Assembly: GCA_028280415.1 (NCBI GenBank)
Contig: JANQLV010000053.1
Span: 1 to 64,000, forward strand
From: Saprospiraceae bacterium
GTDB lineage: Bacteria; Bacteroidota; Bacteroidia; Chitinophagales; Saprospiraceae
Length of the DNA stretch: 64,000 nt
Reading direction: 5' to 3'
Part shown: in pieces, positions 8,352-17,828 of the stretch
How the letters are laid out: every line of letters starts with the position of its first letter
How positions within the stretch are numbered: position 1 is the stretch's first letter
Position numbers and translations under genes: made by a program
Notes under the pieces: model-generated
What the model saw: only the letters and a program-made list of their open reading frames with translations
Database searches by the model: none
What the model was told of the DNA's origin: nothing

Positions 8352-9467
8352 TTAAAGTCGAATAATCTTCTGTAAACTAGTATGATTATCAGAGGTGGTT
8401 TTCAGGTAATACACCCCAGGGTTCTGAATTGCAGGGTTTGATACTTCGACTTTCCCGGTAATGTTTTCAATATCCTGACTAAATAGAAGTTTTCCATCAA
8501 TATTAAAAATATCGAGTTGCGCATTACCAGTCAAGCCCTCAACAAAAAAGGATTGTTGGCTCGGATTCGGAAAAACCTTTACTAAAACCTGATCCCCGAT
8601 ATTTCCTACAGAAGTCGGTGCACCGGCACAGGATAAAATACCGCCTTCCACCACATAATAGCTTTCCATCTGTGTCAATTGTTCCAATGAAAACATAGTA
8701 CGACAGACCTTCGGCGCATAGGACATAATATTAGAAGGATCGGGATAATAAGGGTTTTGGTGCTCATCGACCTCTGTCCCGATATATATACAATTGTTAT
8801 CGACATTGTCACCATTAAGTCGCGGATCAGCAGGTGTATCACAGAGTAAATCCCCTGCATTTGAACAATTACTGCCATCTGCTAATTCCGGGCCGTTAAC
8901 AGTAGTATGCGTGTGTACCAAGGAAAAAGAGTGGCCCATTTCATGAGTAAAAGTACTTCCATTATCCGCACAATCTTTACTGACAAATACTCTTTTTTCT
9001 ATATCAAAATTATAAGCATAGCCGCATATAGTCTCACCATCCTGTCTTTCAACTTTTGGTGGGAAATAAATATTAATTACTCCCGTCACATCATGAATAT
9101 CACATAATATCTCATCTGTTCCTTTTATAAAAGTGAGATAACTGTTACTATAAATAAAATTGATCGATCTACATTGTACCAATTTTATATTAATATCTGC
9201 AAATGCTTCGTTAACGATCTCCAATTCTTCCAAAACGATAGAAGAGTCAATTGCAAAAACACCATTTGCACCTCCAATGATATGAATTTGTATCGGCACT
9301 TCATCCACCACGGTACGCGACGCAAATGGAATCCCCGTTCTTTGTTGTTGCACAAAATCATAAGTAGTTGTTTGTTCTGCGGGAGTTGTACCACAGTTAT
9401 GTTGAGCCTTAAGATTAAGACCCCAAAGTACTATCAAGGTCGTACACCAGAGTATTTTATTTAACAT
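8352..9467 (-). CDS. Secreted M43 (pappalysin-like) zinc metalloprotease with T9SS sorting domain
   Basis: A 371-residue secreted protease with signal peptide MLNKILWCTTLIVLWGLNLK. The metzincin motif HEMGHSFSLVH spans residues 175-185 (three zinc-binding histidines plus the catalytic Glu176). The CDTPADP stretch at ~209-215 and the Met-turn NIMSY at 246-250 identify the M43/pappalysin family. Pairs of cysteines in the catalytic domain suggest disulfides. The last ~75 residues are a T9SS type A sorting domain (VKVFPNPSQQSFFVEG ... GVYYLKTTSD). It would act extracellularly on proteins or peptides. It is upstream of, and possibly co-transcribed with, the beta-helix cargo gene. Confidence 0.9.
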   Translation of the reverse strand: MLNKILWCTTLIVLWGLNLKAQHNCGTTPAEQTTTYDFVQQQRTGIPFASRTVVDEVPIQIHIIGGANGVFAIDSSIVLEELEIVNEAFADINIKLVQCRSINFIYSNSYLTFIKGTDEILCDIHDVTGVINIYFPPKVERQDGETICGYAYNFDIEKRVFVSKDCADNGSTFTHEMGHSFSLVHTHTTVNGPELADGSNCSNAGDLLCDTPADPRLNGDNVDNNCIYIGTEVDEHQNPYYPDPSNIMSYAPKVCRTMFSLEQLTQMESYYVVEGGILSCAGAPTSVGNIGDQVLVKVFPNPSQQSFFVEGLTGNAQLDIFNIDGKLLFSQDIENITGKVEVSNPAIQNPGVYYLKTTSDNHTSLQKIIRL

Positions 9468-9640
9468 AATCAGATGGTTTTAAATTAATGTCATTTTAAT
9501 TGATAAACTATAAATATAAAACTGTCATTTTGAAAAATCTTTTACATTTTATGTAATTTTATGGAGTTTAAACCATAGAAAAATTTTTATAAACACTTAT
9601 TTATCAGTATTTTGTGTATTCATTTTTACAATTTTAAAAT

Positions 9641-11152
9641 ATGCAAAACATTATCAAACTGATTAAAGAATTGACACCCAGGGAAAAGGCATATTTCAGA
9701 AAATTCACCAAAATCCATCATGCTCAAAAAGAAAAAAATTATTTGAAGCTTTACGAAGCTATTATAAAAAATGAAGCCATTGACATTGATAGTCTAAGAA
9801 AGAAATTTAAGGGCACCAAAATCTATAACCATTTTAGTTCGGAGATGCACTATTTATTCGAACAATTAATGAAGGCTCTGTTGAATTATAATCTAAATAA
9901 TAATGACAGCTCCAGAATCCTGAAAAATATTTCTTATATCGAAATCCTGCTGGCCAAAGGGAATAAAACCAGGGCCGCCAAACTTTTGAAAAATGCCAAG
10001 CAACTGGCTTATGAAAAAGAAGATTTCCCCTTGATTATCAAACTTATTCAACTAGAAGAACAAATTCTTTTCAAGCAGGGAATCCTGAATTTTATTCAAA
10101 ACCTGGAAACTTTGCGCAAAGAAAGGCAAGAGGTCAATCAGAAGATTGAAAACATTAATGAATTGAGAGTATTAAAAGAAATGATTCGGGATTTTCAGTA
10201 CTCCCATCTTTTCATAGATGACCCACAACAATTTCCGAATATCTTTAATCATCGATTGTTGAGTGATGAATCAAAAGCACTTAGTCTGACCGCTCTCGAT
10301 AGCTGGCATTATGCCCATGTAGCAAAGGCTTATGTAACCCGTTCTTATGAAGGCGGAGTAAAAGCGGGTGAAGCTTATTTTCGTTTTCTAAAGAATAATC
10401 AATATTTCTTTAGTGAGGATAAATTACTTCCTGTGATCAGCAATTACCTGCTTTCATTTAGCCTGATTGGAGATAAAAACCGTTTTTACAAATTATTGGA
10501 AGTCCTCGATCAGCTTGAAAACAACCCTTTGCTCGATAAAGCTTATATTGACTATATCCGTATCGGACGTTTGCTGGAATTATCTTATCGTACGCAGGAT
10601 TTATCCCTGGAAATGCAAATACTGGAAAACGCAGAGGTTTTTCTCGAAAAGCAGTTGCATGAATTAGCTGCCTCTCATAAAGAATTTCTTTTCTTTCGGG
10701 TTACACGAGCCTGTATCAATTTGCAAGCCTATAAAAAAGCGCAGGATATGATCACCTTTTGGCAACAGGAAGGCGGACAGGTTTTTATGATCAGTATCCG
10801 GCGTTTGCTTAAACTAATCATTATTTATGAGCTGGGATGGACAAGAACATTAATTGCCGAAATCGCTGCAAGTTATAAATCCCTGCGACGTCATAAACAA
10901 TACAATGCCCTGGAAAAAGTAATGATCCGCTTTTTTAGAAAAAGCCTCAAAAATAATTTTGACGAACCCAAACAATTAAAACTACTCGAACAACAATTGG
11001 AAAGCATTAAGAAAAATAGCAACGATAACAAGTATTTTGAGTATTTCGATTATCATCGCTGGTGTCAGAAAAAAGTACTTCAATCAGGTGTATCTCAATT
11101 TCGAAAACAAATCCCACACTACTACACCTACACAGACGGAGATGTTGAGTGA
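9641..11152 (+). CDS. Unknown helical cytoplasmic protein, 503 aa
   Basis: I do not recognise a named family. The protein has no signal peptide or membrane segment. It is rich in Lys, Leu and Glu and almost wholly helical by composition, with a TPR/HEAT-like spacing of helices. It opens with IKLIKELTPREKAYFRKFTK. The start at 9641 is the first ATG after an AT-rich leader. It is transcribed alone and divergently from the M43 protease. Its last 69 bases overlap, on the opposite strand, the 3' end of the SpoU methyltransferase gene. A scaffold or regulatory role is possible but unsupported. Confidence 0.75.
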   Translation: MQNIIKLIKELTPREKAYFRKFTKIHHAQKEKNYLKLYEAIIKNEAIDIDSLRKKFKGTKIYNHFSSEMHYLFEQLMKALLNYNLNNNDSSRILKNISYIEILLAKGNKTRAAKLLKNAKQLAYEKEDFPLIIKLIQLEEQILFKQGILNFIQNLETLRKERQEVNQKIENINELRVLKEMIRDFQYSHLFIDDPQQFPNIFNHRLLSDESKALSLTALDSWHYAHVAKAYVTRSYEGGVKAGEAYFRFLKNNQYFFSEDKLLPVISNYLLSFSLIGDKNRFYKLLEVLDQLENNPLLDKAYIDYIRIGRLLELSYRTQDLSLEMQILENAEVFLEKQLHELAASHKEFLFFRVTRACINLQAYKKAQDMITFWQQEGGQVFMISIRRLLKLIIIYELGWTRTLIAEIAASYKSLRRHKQYNALEKVMIRFFRKSLKNNFDEPKQLKLLEQQLESIKKNSNDNKYFEYFDYHRWCQKKVLQSGVSQFRKQIPHYYTYTDGDVE

Positions 11153-11617
11153 ATGTTTAGTTCCAAATTGTGGTACCTCAATACTTTCTTCCATCCTGGC
11201 AATGACTTCATCACTTACCCCTTTGACTTCATTTCCAAAAATCAATGCAATTTTTTCATTCTCTGAAATTTGAAAATCCTGCAAAGATGTACTGGCATCC
11301 GTTTGTTCAACAGCGACGACTCGATAGCCTTTTGTCTTCAAGCTTTGTACTACTTCTAAGGTTGATGCAGTATATTCCCATTCTACGGATTCCGTGGCCC
11401 CGATCGCGGTCTTTAAAATCTCCCGATGTGGTGGCTGAGCAGTGATCCCGCATAGATATATTTTTTCCAAAGCAAAAGCATCAGCCGTTCGAAAAGCAGA
11501 ACCGACATTTAGACCGGACCGTATATTGTCCAGCACCAATACAATTGGTGTTTTGTTTTGCATTTTAAATGCGCCCGGACTCAGCCGGTTTAATTCTTTT
11601 AAACTTAATTTTTTCAT
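11084..11617 (-). CDS. SpoU/TrmH-family RNA 2'-O-methyltransferase
   Basis: A SPOUT-fold enzyme that transfers methyl from SAM to a ribose 2'-OH in tRNA or rRNA. The three SpoU motifs are visible: motif 1 VLVLDNIRSGLNVGSAFRTA, motif 2 IALIFGNEVKGVSDEVI, and motif 3 VPQFGTKHSLNISVCVGVVV. At 177 residues it is a short form without an extra RNA-binding domain, and the target nucleotide cannot be predicted. I place the start at the ATG at 11617 (MKKLSLKELNR), whose A overlaps the upstream TGA stop as ATGA, a typical translational-coupling junction. A start at 11641 would extend into the previous gene. It is the last gene of the pyrG operon. Confidence 0.88.
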   Translation of the reverse strand: MKKLSLKELNRLSPGAFKMQNKTPIVLVLDNIRSGLNVGSAFRTADAFALEKIYLCGITAQPPHREILKTAIGATESVEWEYTASTLEVVQSLKTKGYRVVAVEQTDASTSLQDFQISENEKIALIFGNEVKGVSDEVIARMEESIEVPQFGTKHSLNISVCVGVVVWDLFSKLRYT

Positions 11618-12978
11618 TTTCTTTTGTACAAAATAACACAAACCTGACCACGCTTCAAGGCCTTTTCTATTTTCCAGTTGTTTTCCAAATCCTTCAAAGC
11701 TTCATCTGAAAAATCATTATACACATTAGAATAAAAAATAAAGGCATCTTTCTGCATGTCTTTCTCCTTAAATCCCTGATCGGAAGCACCGAGGTCTATA
11801 TATTTACGCGCGCCGATATTTGGAAACTCCGTTCCAATAGTTTTATAGGCTATTTTTTGTTGGTCAATATAACCAATCATCTCTTCTACCAAACCATAAT
11901 AGGGCAAATGCGCCAGGGTACAATCCCAGCCCTGTGCTATTTTTTTGGGATAAACCCAAAAGTTACCACTAAGCATCACTAATACTATTGCTACTGAAAT
12001 ATACTTTTTCTTGAAAGGGGATTGCATCAACCAGACACTAACCAGAAGAGCAAATACAATATAAAAAGGTAGCAGATATCGATGAGCTATAGGATTTTTT
12101 AATAGTACTAATGCCGGTGCATAACAGATAAGAATGATAAACGGAATACTAAATAACAGGCGCATCCGGGGGATTCTCAAAGCCCTTCTCGCTTTTAGGA
12201 ACAAAAACAGGGCCAGCAAGCAAAGTATTATATTTCCAAAATCAATTAAACGCCAGCCAAGTATGATAATATTTTTAAAAATGACATTTACACCCCCAAT
12301 GCCTCTATGATGACTCCAGCCCGTGTTTGGTGTGGAAAGCCACCAACCCGTTTCAATATAATGAAAACCATAGTAAGCTAACATTGTCAGAAACACCGGG
12401 ATAAAAACAGTTAGCGCTTTGATCTTCTTATCTATACTAAGATGTATTATGAACAAGCTGAACACTGCAAAGATTCCACGGATGCTTAACCATCCCAGAG
12501 CAATCGTTCCCAGAATAATTTGCCATTTTTTTAAATATAAAACACCATTCAGAGCCAGTAAATAACAAAACAGGAATACTATGTCGGGCGAAACAATCAC
12601 ACTGTGCCCCAGCAAGATCGTATTGGAAAGTACCAATAGCAAAATCGTAAAATGATGCTTTTCTATAAAGTAATTAATCAAACGGTAAACCTGCCAGACT
12701 ATCCCCAAAAGAAAAGGCAGCATTGCAAAATGAGCAACCGCCAGAGATTTACCGAATACTTTCCAGATCAAAGCCAAGTAGATTCCAAATAAAGGTGGAT
12801 GGCCGGCATCTAGTTCCGCAGGCACGATTAGCTGTTGAAAATTATTCTCGTAATAGAAGTGAGCGAATTTAGAAGCCTGCAATGTGGCGTCCCAAAAGAA
12901 GGCATTATCCTTAACAAAAAATGTAAGGAGGGTAAAAAAAAGAAAAAAAGGCAAGCAATCTCGCAGGGCCCTCGACAT
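11614..12978 (-). CDS. GT-C-like polytopic membrane glycosyltransferase (GT39-type)
   Basis: A 454-residue membrane protein with about ten to eleven hydrophobic segments. It has the layout of dolichyl/undecaprenyl-phosphate-sugar glycosyltransferases of the ArnT/PMT class: a first lumenal loop with acidic and His residues (FFWDATLQASKFAHFYYEN, then AELDAGHPPLFGIY), polytopic middle and soluble C-terminal part (KTIGTEFPNIGARKYIDLGA). Such enzymes transfer a sugar from a lipid carrier at the outer face of the inner membrane. Donor and acceptor are unknown. It sits 7 bases after pyrG and overlaps the SpoU gene by 4 bases (ATGA), so it is in the middle of a three-gene operon. Confidence 0.7.
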   Translation of the reverse strand: MSRALRDCLPFFLFFTLLTFFVKDNAFFWDATLQASKFAHFYYENNFQQLIVPAELDAGHPPLFGIYLALIWKVFGKSLAVAHFAMLPFLLGIVWQVYRLINYFIEKHHFTILLLVLSNTILLGHSVIVSPDIVFLFCYLLALNGVLYLKKWQIILGTIALGWLSIRGIFAVFSLFIIHLSIDKKIKALTVFIPVFLTMLAYYGFHYIETGWWLSTPNTGWSHHRGIGGVNVIFKNIIILGWRLIDFGNIILCLLALFLFLKARRALRIPRMRLLFSIPFIILICYAPALVLLKNPIAHRYLLPFYIVFALLVSVWLMQSPFKKKYISVAIVLVMLSGNFWVYPKKIAQGWDCTLAHLPYYGLVEEMIGYIDQQKIAYKTIGTEFPNIGARKYIDLGASDQGFKEKDMQKDAFIFYSNVYNDFSDEALKDLENNWKIEKALKRGQVCVILYKRK

Positions 12979-12985
12979 AGTTTAC

Positions 12986-14635
12986 TTATTGGTATTCGAT
13001 GCTCCGGATTTCTTTCCCCGAATTTTGTGGCTTTTGATTTAAACAGGCCTTTACAAAAGCAACAAACAGGGGATGCGGATTTTCAACCGTGCTTTTTAAT
13101 TCAGGATGAAACTGTACACCAACAAACCAGGGATGATCTTTCAGTTCCACGATTTCCACTAAACCGGAATCCGGATTAAACCCTACGGGTTTTAGCTTAC
13201 TCTCCTTAAACTGCTCCAGATACTGATTGTTAAATTCATAACGATGCCGATGCCGCTCCTTAATATTAACAATTTTATACGCTTGATAAGTTTTGGAATC
13301 TTTCTGCAGCTTACAAGCGTAAGCCCCTAAACGCATCGTCCCTCCTTTTTTGGTTATTTTCTTTTGATCCGGCATTAAATCAATAACCGGATTCACTGTA
13401 TTTTCATCTACTTCCCGAGAAGAAGCTCCTTCAATATTGAGTACATTTCGCGCATACTCAACCACTGCACATTGCATTCCCAGACAAATCCCAAAAAATG
13501 GAATATTGTTTTCGCGAATATACTGGATGGCCCTGAGTTTTCCTTCGATCCCGCGCTCTCCAAAGCCAGGTGCTACCAGTACCCCATCCAAGCCATCAAG
13601 TTTGCTTACAACATCTTCGTGTTTCGCTTCCAATTGCTCACTGTGAATCGGAATGACATTCACTTTTGTTTCATTTACCGCTCCGGCATGTACAAAGGCC
13701 TCATAAATAGATTTATAAGCATCTTTGAGTTCATTATATTTACCAACCAATCCAATGCGAACTTCGTTTAGCGGATTTTTTAATTTACCCAGAAACGCTT
13801 TCCATTTTTTGAGATCGGGTTCTTTCTTATCCGTAAGCCTCAGCTTGGTAATAATGGTCTGATCCAGCTTTTCTTTCATCATCAGCAGGGGTACGTCGTA
13901 GATTGTCTCCGCATCAATAGCTTCGATCACCGAAGTAATATCTACATTACAGAACAGGGCAAGTTTACGGCGAATCTCCATGGTAATAGGCTGTTCCGTA
14001 CGGCAGACGAGCACATCGGGTTGAATACCATTCTTCTGTAATTCTTTTACGGAATGCTGAGTCGGTTTGGTTTTCAATTCTTTGGCTGCATTCAAATATG
14101 GAATCAAGGTCAAATGAACGACAACACAATTATCACTTCCAAGTTCCCATCTCAACTGACGTAAAGCTTCCAGGTAAGGCAAAGATTCGATATCCCCGAC
14201 GGTTCCCCCTAATTCGGTAATCACAATATCGTAATCATTATTACTTCCCAACAATTGCACACAGCGCTTAATCTCATCCGTGATATGAGGAACAACCTGA
14301 ACAGTTTTACCGAGGTAATCTCCGGCTCGTTCTCGATTAATCACTGTCTGATAAACCCTTCCGGTAGTCACATTATTAGCCTGTGAAGTCGGACGGTTTA
14401 AAAAACGTTCATAATACCCCAGGTCAAGATCGGTCTCGGCACCATCATCCGTTACATAACATTCACCATGCTCATAAGGATTCAAAGTCCCGGGATCGAC
14501 ATTAATATAAGGATCAAATTTTTGAATCGTAACGGAAAAACCGCGCGCTTGAAGAAGCTTGGCAAGTGAAGCTGCGATGATACCTTTTCCCAAAGAAGAA
14601 GTAACACCTCCCGTAACAAATATGTATTTAGTCAT
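12986..14635 (-). CDS. pyrG: CTP synthase
   Basis: PyrG aminates UTP to CTP with ATP and glutamine. The 549 residues show the N-terminal synthetase domain, beginning with YIFVTGGVTSSLGKGI and the P-loop, followed by FDPYINVDPGTLNPYEHGE. The C-terminal class I glutamine amidotransferase domain has its nucleophile in GICLGMQ and the His-Glu pair in VGVQFHPE. Length and motifs are typical. It is the first gene of the operon pyrG - glycosyltransferase - SpoU methyltransferase. A -7 box lies 70 bases upstream. Confidence 0.97.
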   Translation of the reverse strand: MTKYIFVTGGVTSSLGKGIIAASLAKLLQARGFSVTIQKFDPYINVDPGTLNPYEHGECYVTDDGAETDLDLGYYERFLNRPTSQANNVTTGRVYQTVINRERAGDYLGKTVQVVPHITDEIKRCVQLLGSNNDYDIVITELGGTVGDIESLPYLEALRQLRWELGSDNCVVVHLTLIPYLNAAKELKTKPTQHSVKELQKNGIQPDVLVCRTEQPITMEIRRKLALFCNVDITSVIEAIDAETIYDVPLLMMKEKLDQTIITKLRLTDKKEPDLKKWKAFLGKLKNPLNEVRIGLVGKYNELKDAYKSIYEAFVHAGAVNETKVNVIPIHSEQLEAKHEDVVSKLDGLDGVLVAPGFGERGIEGKLRAIQYIRENNIPFFGICLGMQCAVVEYARNVLNIEGASSREVDENTVNPVIDLMPDQKKITKKGGTMRLGAYACKLQKDSKTYQAYKIVNIKERHRHRYEFNNQYLEQFKESKLKPVGFNPDSGLVEIVELKDHPWFVGVQFHPELKSTVENPHPLFVAFVKACLNQKPQNSGKEIRSIEYQ

Positions 14636-14704
14636 TAGAATTCCGTATTAGTGGACTGGCAAATTGCTCTAAAAATTCTTTCTCAGAACTAACATTACGG
14701 GATA

Positions 14705-14712
14705 CAAAGGTA
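14705..14712 (-). promoter_or_regulatory. pyrG promoter -7 box
   Basis: The minus strand reads TACCTTTG, matching TAnnTTTG, 70 bases before the pyrG ATG. No good -33 element is seen. Confidence 0.4.
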
Positions 14713-14890
14713 AGAACAAATAATTGAGTCTTAAAACTTAGTTGAGGTTATTTTACCGAAATCCTCAATAAACTCAATCCATCAACTTACTATCAGAATG
14801 AAAACTCGAATCTGATTCATATCTCTCAATATCTCATTGCTAAATCAAGTGTATGGACAAAGTAAATAGGGACAATGATCACTCAACTTT

Positions 14891-14973
14891 CGATTCTCGA
14901 TTTTCGATTCTCGAAAGCCGAAAGCCGAATAACGAAAGCCGAATAACGAATAACGAATAACGAATAACGAAAT
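14891..14973. repeat. Compound 7-bp repeat of several CGANNNN words
   Basis: Eleven heptads run in perfect phase from 14891 to 14967. In order: CGATTCT, CGATTTT, CGATTCT, CGAAAGC twice, CGAATAA, CGAAAGC, then CGAATAA four times, ending in a partial CGAAATA. Every unit starts with CGA and keeps the 7-bp step while the last four bases switch between a few words. The array lies in the ~600-bp gap between pyrG and the first MORN gene. The rest of that gap (14720-14880 and 14980-15237) is AT-rich and shows no gene I can support. Confidence 0.92.
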
Positions 14974-15237
14974 AAACCATTGCTTTTGAATGATAAGTAG
15001 AAAAACAAGGATTATAAAGGCAAAAGGGGGTTTCAAAATTGGTTCTACTATTTTCACAGCTACAAATTCAATCTATAAACCACTAAAAAGCAAATTAATA
15101 AACATGCTATTTTTAAATATATTTTTAAAATATTGACAAACCTTCTGCTTTTTGCTAATTTGCGAGTACCATTACGAATATACTTACAATTGTACATCCC
15201 TCCTTTATTTTAACCTACAACACCAAAATCTTACAAA

Positions 15238-16155
15238 ATGAAACTGACTAGCTTAGTTCTGAGCTTGATATGCCTTAGTGCATTCTTTCCAATACAAGCT
15301 ATCCAAGCTGAAAATTCCTTTACTGATTTAACGGATTGTGGCAAAAAAGAAGAAAGCTGTTTTGGCAAGCGCGTCTGGAAAAATGGAACAATTTATACGG
15401 GCGCATTCCGTTTCGGTCAGCCTGAAGGCCATGGTAAAATGACCTGGAAAGACGGCAGTAGCTACGAGGGAGAATTCAAAGACGGATTACGCCACGGAGA
15501 GGGAATTCAAAACAACGATGACGGGAGTATTTATAAAGGTCAATTCGCAGATGGCTTCATGCACGGTGAAGGCGCTTATCAGTTCCCTTGTGGCCATATT
15601 TATACCGGAGCCTTTTACAAAGATAAAATGGATGGTTTTGGTACAATCCGTTTTATCAACGATACCAGTTATAAAGGATTCTGGAAAAATGGAAAACCAC
15701 ATGGCGAGGGTACTTTTGTGAGACAGGATGGCGGAAGGTTTACCGGGCAATTCAAGTCAGGCCAAAGAGATGGTGCCGGTAAAGTTGAATGGATTGATGG
15801 TACTGTACTAAGCGGTAACTGGAAGAAGAATAAAATTGATGGTAAGACAAATTTCCGGTTTTCGAATGGAGAGACTATGACCTGTGATTGGAGAAATGGG
15901 TTAATTGCAAGAGAGCGTTGTGAGTACCAAATCAAAAATGGAGAAAAACTTACCCAAACTTTTGATCAGCTAATTTCCAACAGACATATCAAACAAAATA
16001 TGGCGCTTGTCCTATATCTGGATGCGGCCGAGCAAATTTCTAATCAGGATAAAAAAATTGCCAAAACCAGATTAGTGATTGCCAAAAGCAATGTTGACAG
16101 AAATTCAAACTTGTATACAGCGATCCAATCTATGCTGGAAATCATTGCCAAATAA
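15238..16155 (+). CDS. Secreted MORN-repeat protein (first of a tandem pair)
   Basis: A 305-residue protein with an N-terminal signal peptide (MKLTSLVLSLICLSAFFPIQ, cleaved near QAE). About eight MORN repeats follow (pattern YxGxFxxGxxxGxGxxxxxDG) from residue ~45 to ~230, and the C-terminus is helical and Lys-rich. MORN repeats form an elongated beta-meander that binds lipids or proteins. Two cysteines near the start (LTDCGKKEESC) recur in the paralogue downstream. The partner is unknown; periplasmic or cell-surface location is inferred from the signal peptide. It has its own strong terminator, so the downstream paralogue is probably transcribed separately. Confidence 0.8.
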   Translation: MKLTSLVLSLICLSAFFPIQAIQAENSFTDLTDCGKKEESCFGKRVWKNGTIYTGAFRFGQPEGHGKMTWKDGSSYEGEFKDGLRHGEGIQNNDDGSIYKGQFADGFMHGEGAYQFPCGHIYTGAFYKDKMDGFGTIRFINDTSYKGFWKNGKPHGEGTFVRQDGGRFTGQFKSGQRDGAGKVEWIDGTVLSGNWKKNKIDGKTNFRFSNGETMTCDWRNGLIARERCEYQIKNGEKLTQTFDQLISNRHIKQNMALVLYLDAAEQISNQDKKIAKTRLVIAKSNVDRNSNLYTAIQSMLEIIAK

Positions 16156-16201
16156 ATGATCCCGGAGATCATATTGAATCTATTAACTAATCCAATTCCC
16201 A

Positions 16202-16244
16202 AAAACTGTATTACCCGGCGCGGTGATACAGTTTTCTTTTTTTT
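16202..16244 (+). terminator. Terminator of the first MORN gene
   Basis: AAAACTGTAT pairs perfectly with ATACAGTTTT, with an inner ACC/GGT pair and a GC-rich loop. It is followed by CTTTTTTTT. It starts 46 bases after the stop. Confidence 0.9.
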
Positions 16245-16443
16245 AACACAAAAAAATGGTTCACCAGTAACCTCTTTTCCTTGGAATAACAGCTTTGACG
16301 AGACTAAGTAGATATTTTTCAACCATATATATATTCCATATATTTACCAACTTTTCTATTTTTATATAAAAATGAATGCCCTATTTCTATTTTATACGTC
16401 ACAGTTTCAATCCTTCGTCCCAACAATCACTTTTCATCTCATT

Positions 16444-16451
16444 TATATTTG
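16444..16451 (+). promoter_or_regulatory. Promoter -7 box of the second MORN gene
   Basis: TATATTTG matches TAnnTTTG, 82 bases before the ATG at 16533. A -33 element is not obvious. Confidence 0.4.
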
Positions 16452-16532
16452 AATTTATAAATAAAAAAGGCGGAACCTTTTAAGCCTGCTACCAACAGGT
16501 AAAATACGCAATAACTCAACTTTTAACAGATC

Positions 16533-17534
16533 ATGTACACGAAACTACTTTTATTAGCCCTGCTAATAAGCAATGCGGTGTTGTGTAATAATTATTCAGC
16601 ACCTGCAACTGTGTCCTTTCCCCCTCTCTTACAAAAAAAATCCCTCAAAATTAAAACAAAAGATTGCCCGGTTTGGAAACCCAAATGCTACGGCACTATT
16701 AAATTTGATGACGGAAGTATCTATACTGGTGAAATATCATTTGGTCAGCCACAGGGAAAAGGCAGGATGGAGTGGGAAGACGGAAGCATGTATACCGGTA
16801 ATTTTGTCAAAGGCCTGAAAGAAGGTCATGGCGAAATGATCTATCCGGACGGTACCAAATATGAAGGAGACTGGAAAGCCAATAAAATGTCGGGACAGGG
16901 TGCATATATTTGGAGTTGCGGTCATGAATACCTGGGAGAGTTTAAGAATGATACCATGAATGGACAAGGTGCTATTCTGTTGGTCACTGGGGAATATTAT
17001 AATGGCGGCTGGAAAAATGGTCAAACCGATGGCTTTGGTGTTTTTACCCGAATTGACGGCAGCCAGTATATTGGTATGAATAGCGCAGGACTTCGAAATG
17101 GCCCGGGCATGATTGTCTGGCAAAATGGAGATACCCTTAAAGCCCAATGGGTAACTGGTCAAATTGAAGGTCGGGGAGAGTTTATTTATGAGAATGGAGA
17201 CAAACTACTATTCAATTGGAAAAAAGGAGAAGTAGAGAAGTCCATGGTGTATACCTACTTTGATGACGAAAAGCAATTCTATCTGGATATTGCCGAAACT
17301 GGAAATAATGAAAATATTCAGGGGGCTGTCGCCAGAAATTTACAACTGGCATTTTATACCATTGGCCTGGAATACATGAATGAGAATAAATATGAAGAAG
17401 CCGAATCATTTCTGGAACTGGCCTCCGAAGTTCAGCTAAATGATCCGAATGAAGAAATAATGATTGCCTTTCACCTTAATCACGTATCTCAGTTGAGAAA
17501 CGAATCAGGCTGGGCCTTAAAAAATAAGAATTGA
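16533..17534 (+). CDS. Secreted MORN-repeat protein with helical C-terminus (second of pair)
   Basis: A 333-residue paralogue of the preceding gene. It has a signal peptide (MYTKLLLLALLISNAVLC), a Cys pair (DCPVWKPKC) and about seven MORN repeats (IYTGEISFGQPQGKGRMEWE and onward, residues ~55-230). The ~85-residue helical tail resembles a TPR hairpin (AFYTIGLEYMNENKYEEAES). The signal peptide plus MORN plus TPR-like tail suggests a periplasmic or exported binding scaffold. The tandem arrangement and shared Cys pair point to local duplication followed by divergence. No enzymatic motif is present. Confidence 0.8.
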   Translation: MYTKLLLLALLISNAVLCNNYSAPATVSFPPLLQKKSLKIKTKDCPVWKPKCYGTIKFDDGSIYTGEISFGQPQGKGRMEWEDGSMYTGNFVKGLKEGHGEMIYPDGTKYEGDWKANKMSGQGAYIWSCGHEYLGEFKNDTMNGQGAILLVTGEYYNGGWKNGQTDGFGVFTRIDGSQYIGMNSAGLRNGPGMIVWQNGDTLKAQWVTGQIEGRGEFIYENGDKLLFNWKKGEVEKSMVYTYFDDEKQFYLDIAETGNNENIQGAVARNLQLAFYTIGLEYMNENKYEEAESFLELASEVQLNDPNEEIMIAFHLNHVSQLRNESGWALKNKN

Positions 17535-17575
17535 CGAACTGCGAATTGACGAATAACGAATTGACGAATAAAAAA
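17528..17575. repeat. Short degenerate CGA-heptad repeat
   Basis: The units read GAATTGA, CGAACTG, CGAATTGA, CGAATAA, CGAATTGA, CGAATAA. They overlap the last codons and stop of the second MORN gene and extend just beyond it. The step is 7 or 8 bp, so this copy is less regular than those at 5264 and 14891. Confidence 0.75.
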
Positions 17576-17752
17576 TTTGACTATACTATTTCCTGACTTG
17601 ACTTTTGTTTTAGTATTTGCCTCTATTTCTAATCAAACTCTTTTATCTGAACAAACTCCTATTTCTTAAATGTGAACTAGATATTATATAGCCTCCTCCC
17701 GACTAAGAAAAATCTATTCATGTAAATTCCTTTTATTACTGTTGATTGTCAG

Positions 17753-17786
17753 AAGCTGTATCATCTAGATACAGCTTTCTTTTTTA
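17753..17786 (+). terminator. Strong terminator-like hairpin
   Basis: AAGCTGTATC pairs perfectly with GATACAGCTT around a 5-nt loop and is followed by TCTTTTTTAT. It lies about 220 bases after the MORN stop and 43 bases before the Pho-like boxes. It therefore insulates the next promoter. Confidence 0.85.
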
Positions 17787-17828
17787 TAAGCCCGCCAGTT
17801 TTTGGCAACTTTTTGGCAAATCTTCAAC

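Noticed and set aside
14845-15057. Reverse-strand gene of 70 codons
   Set aside because: Its middle is the CGA heptad array read in frame, giving a repetitive, non-protein-like sequence.
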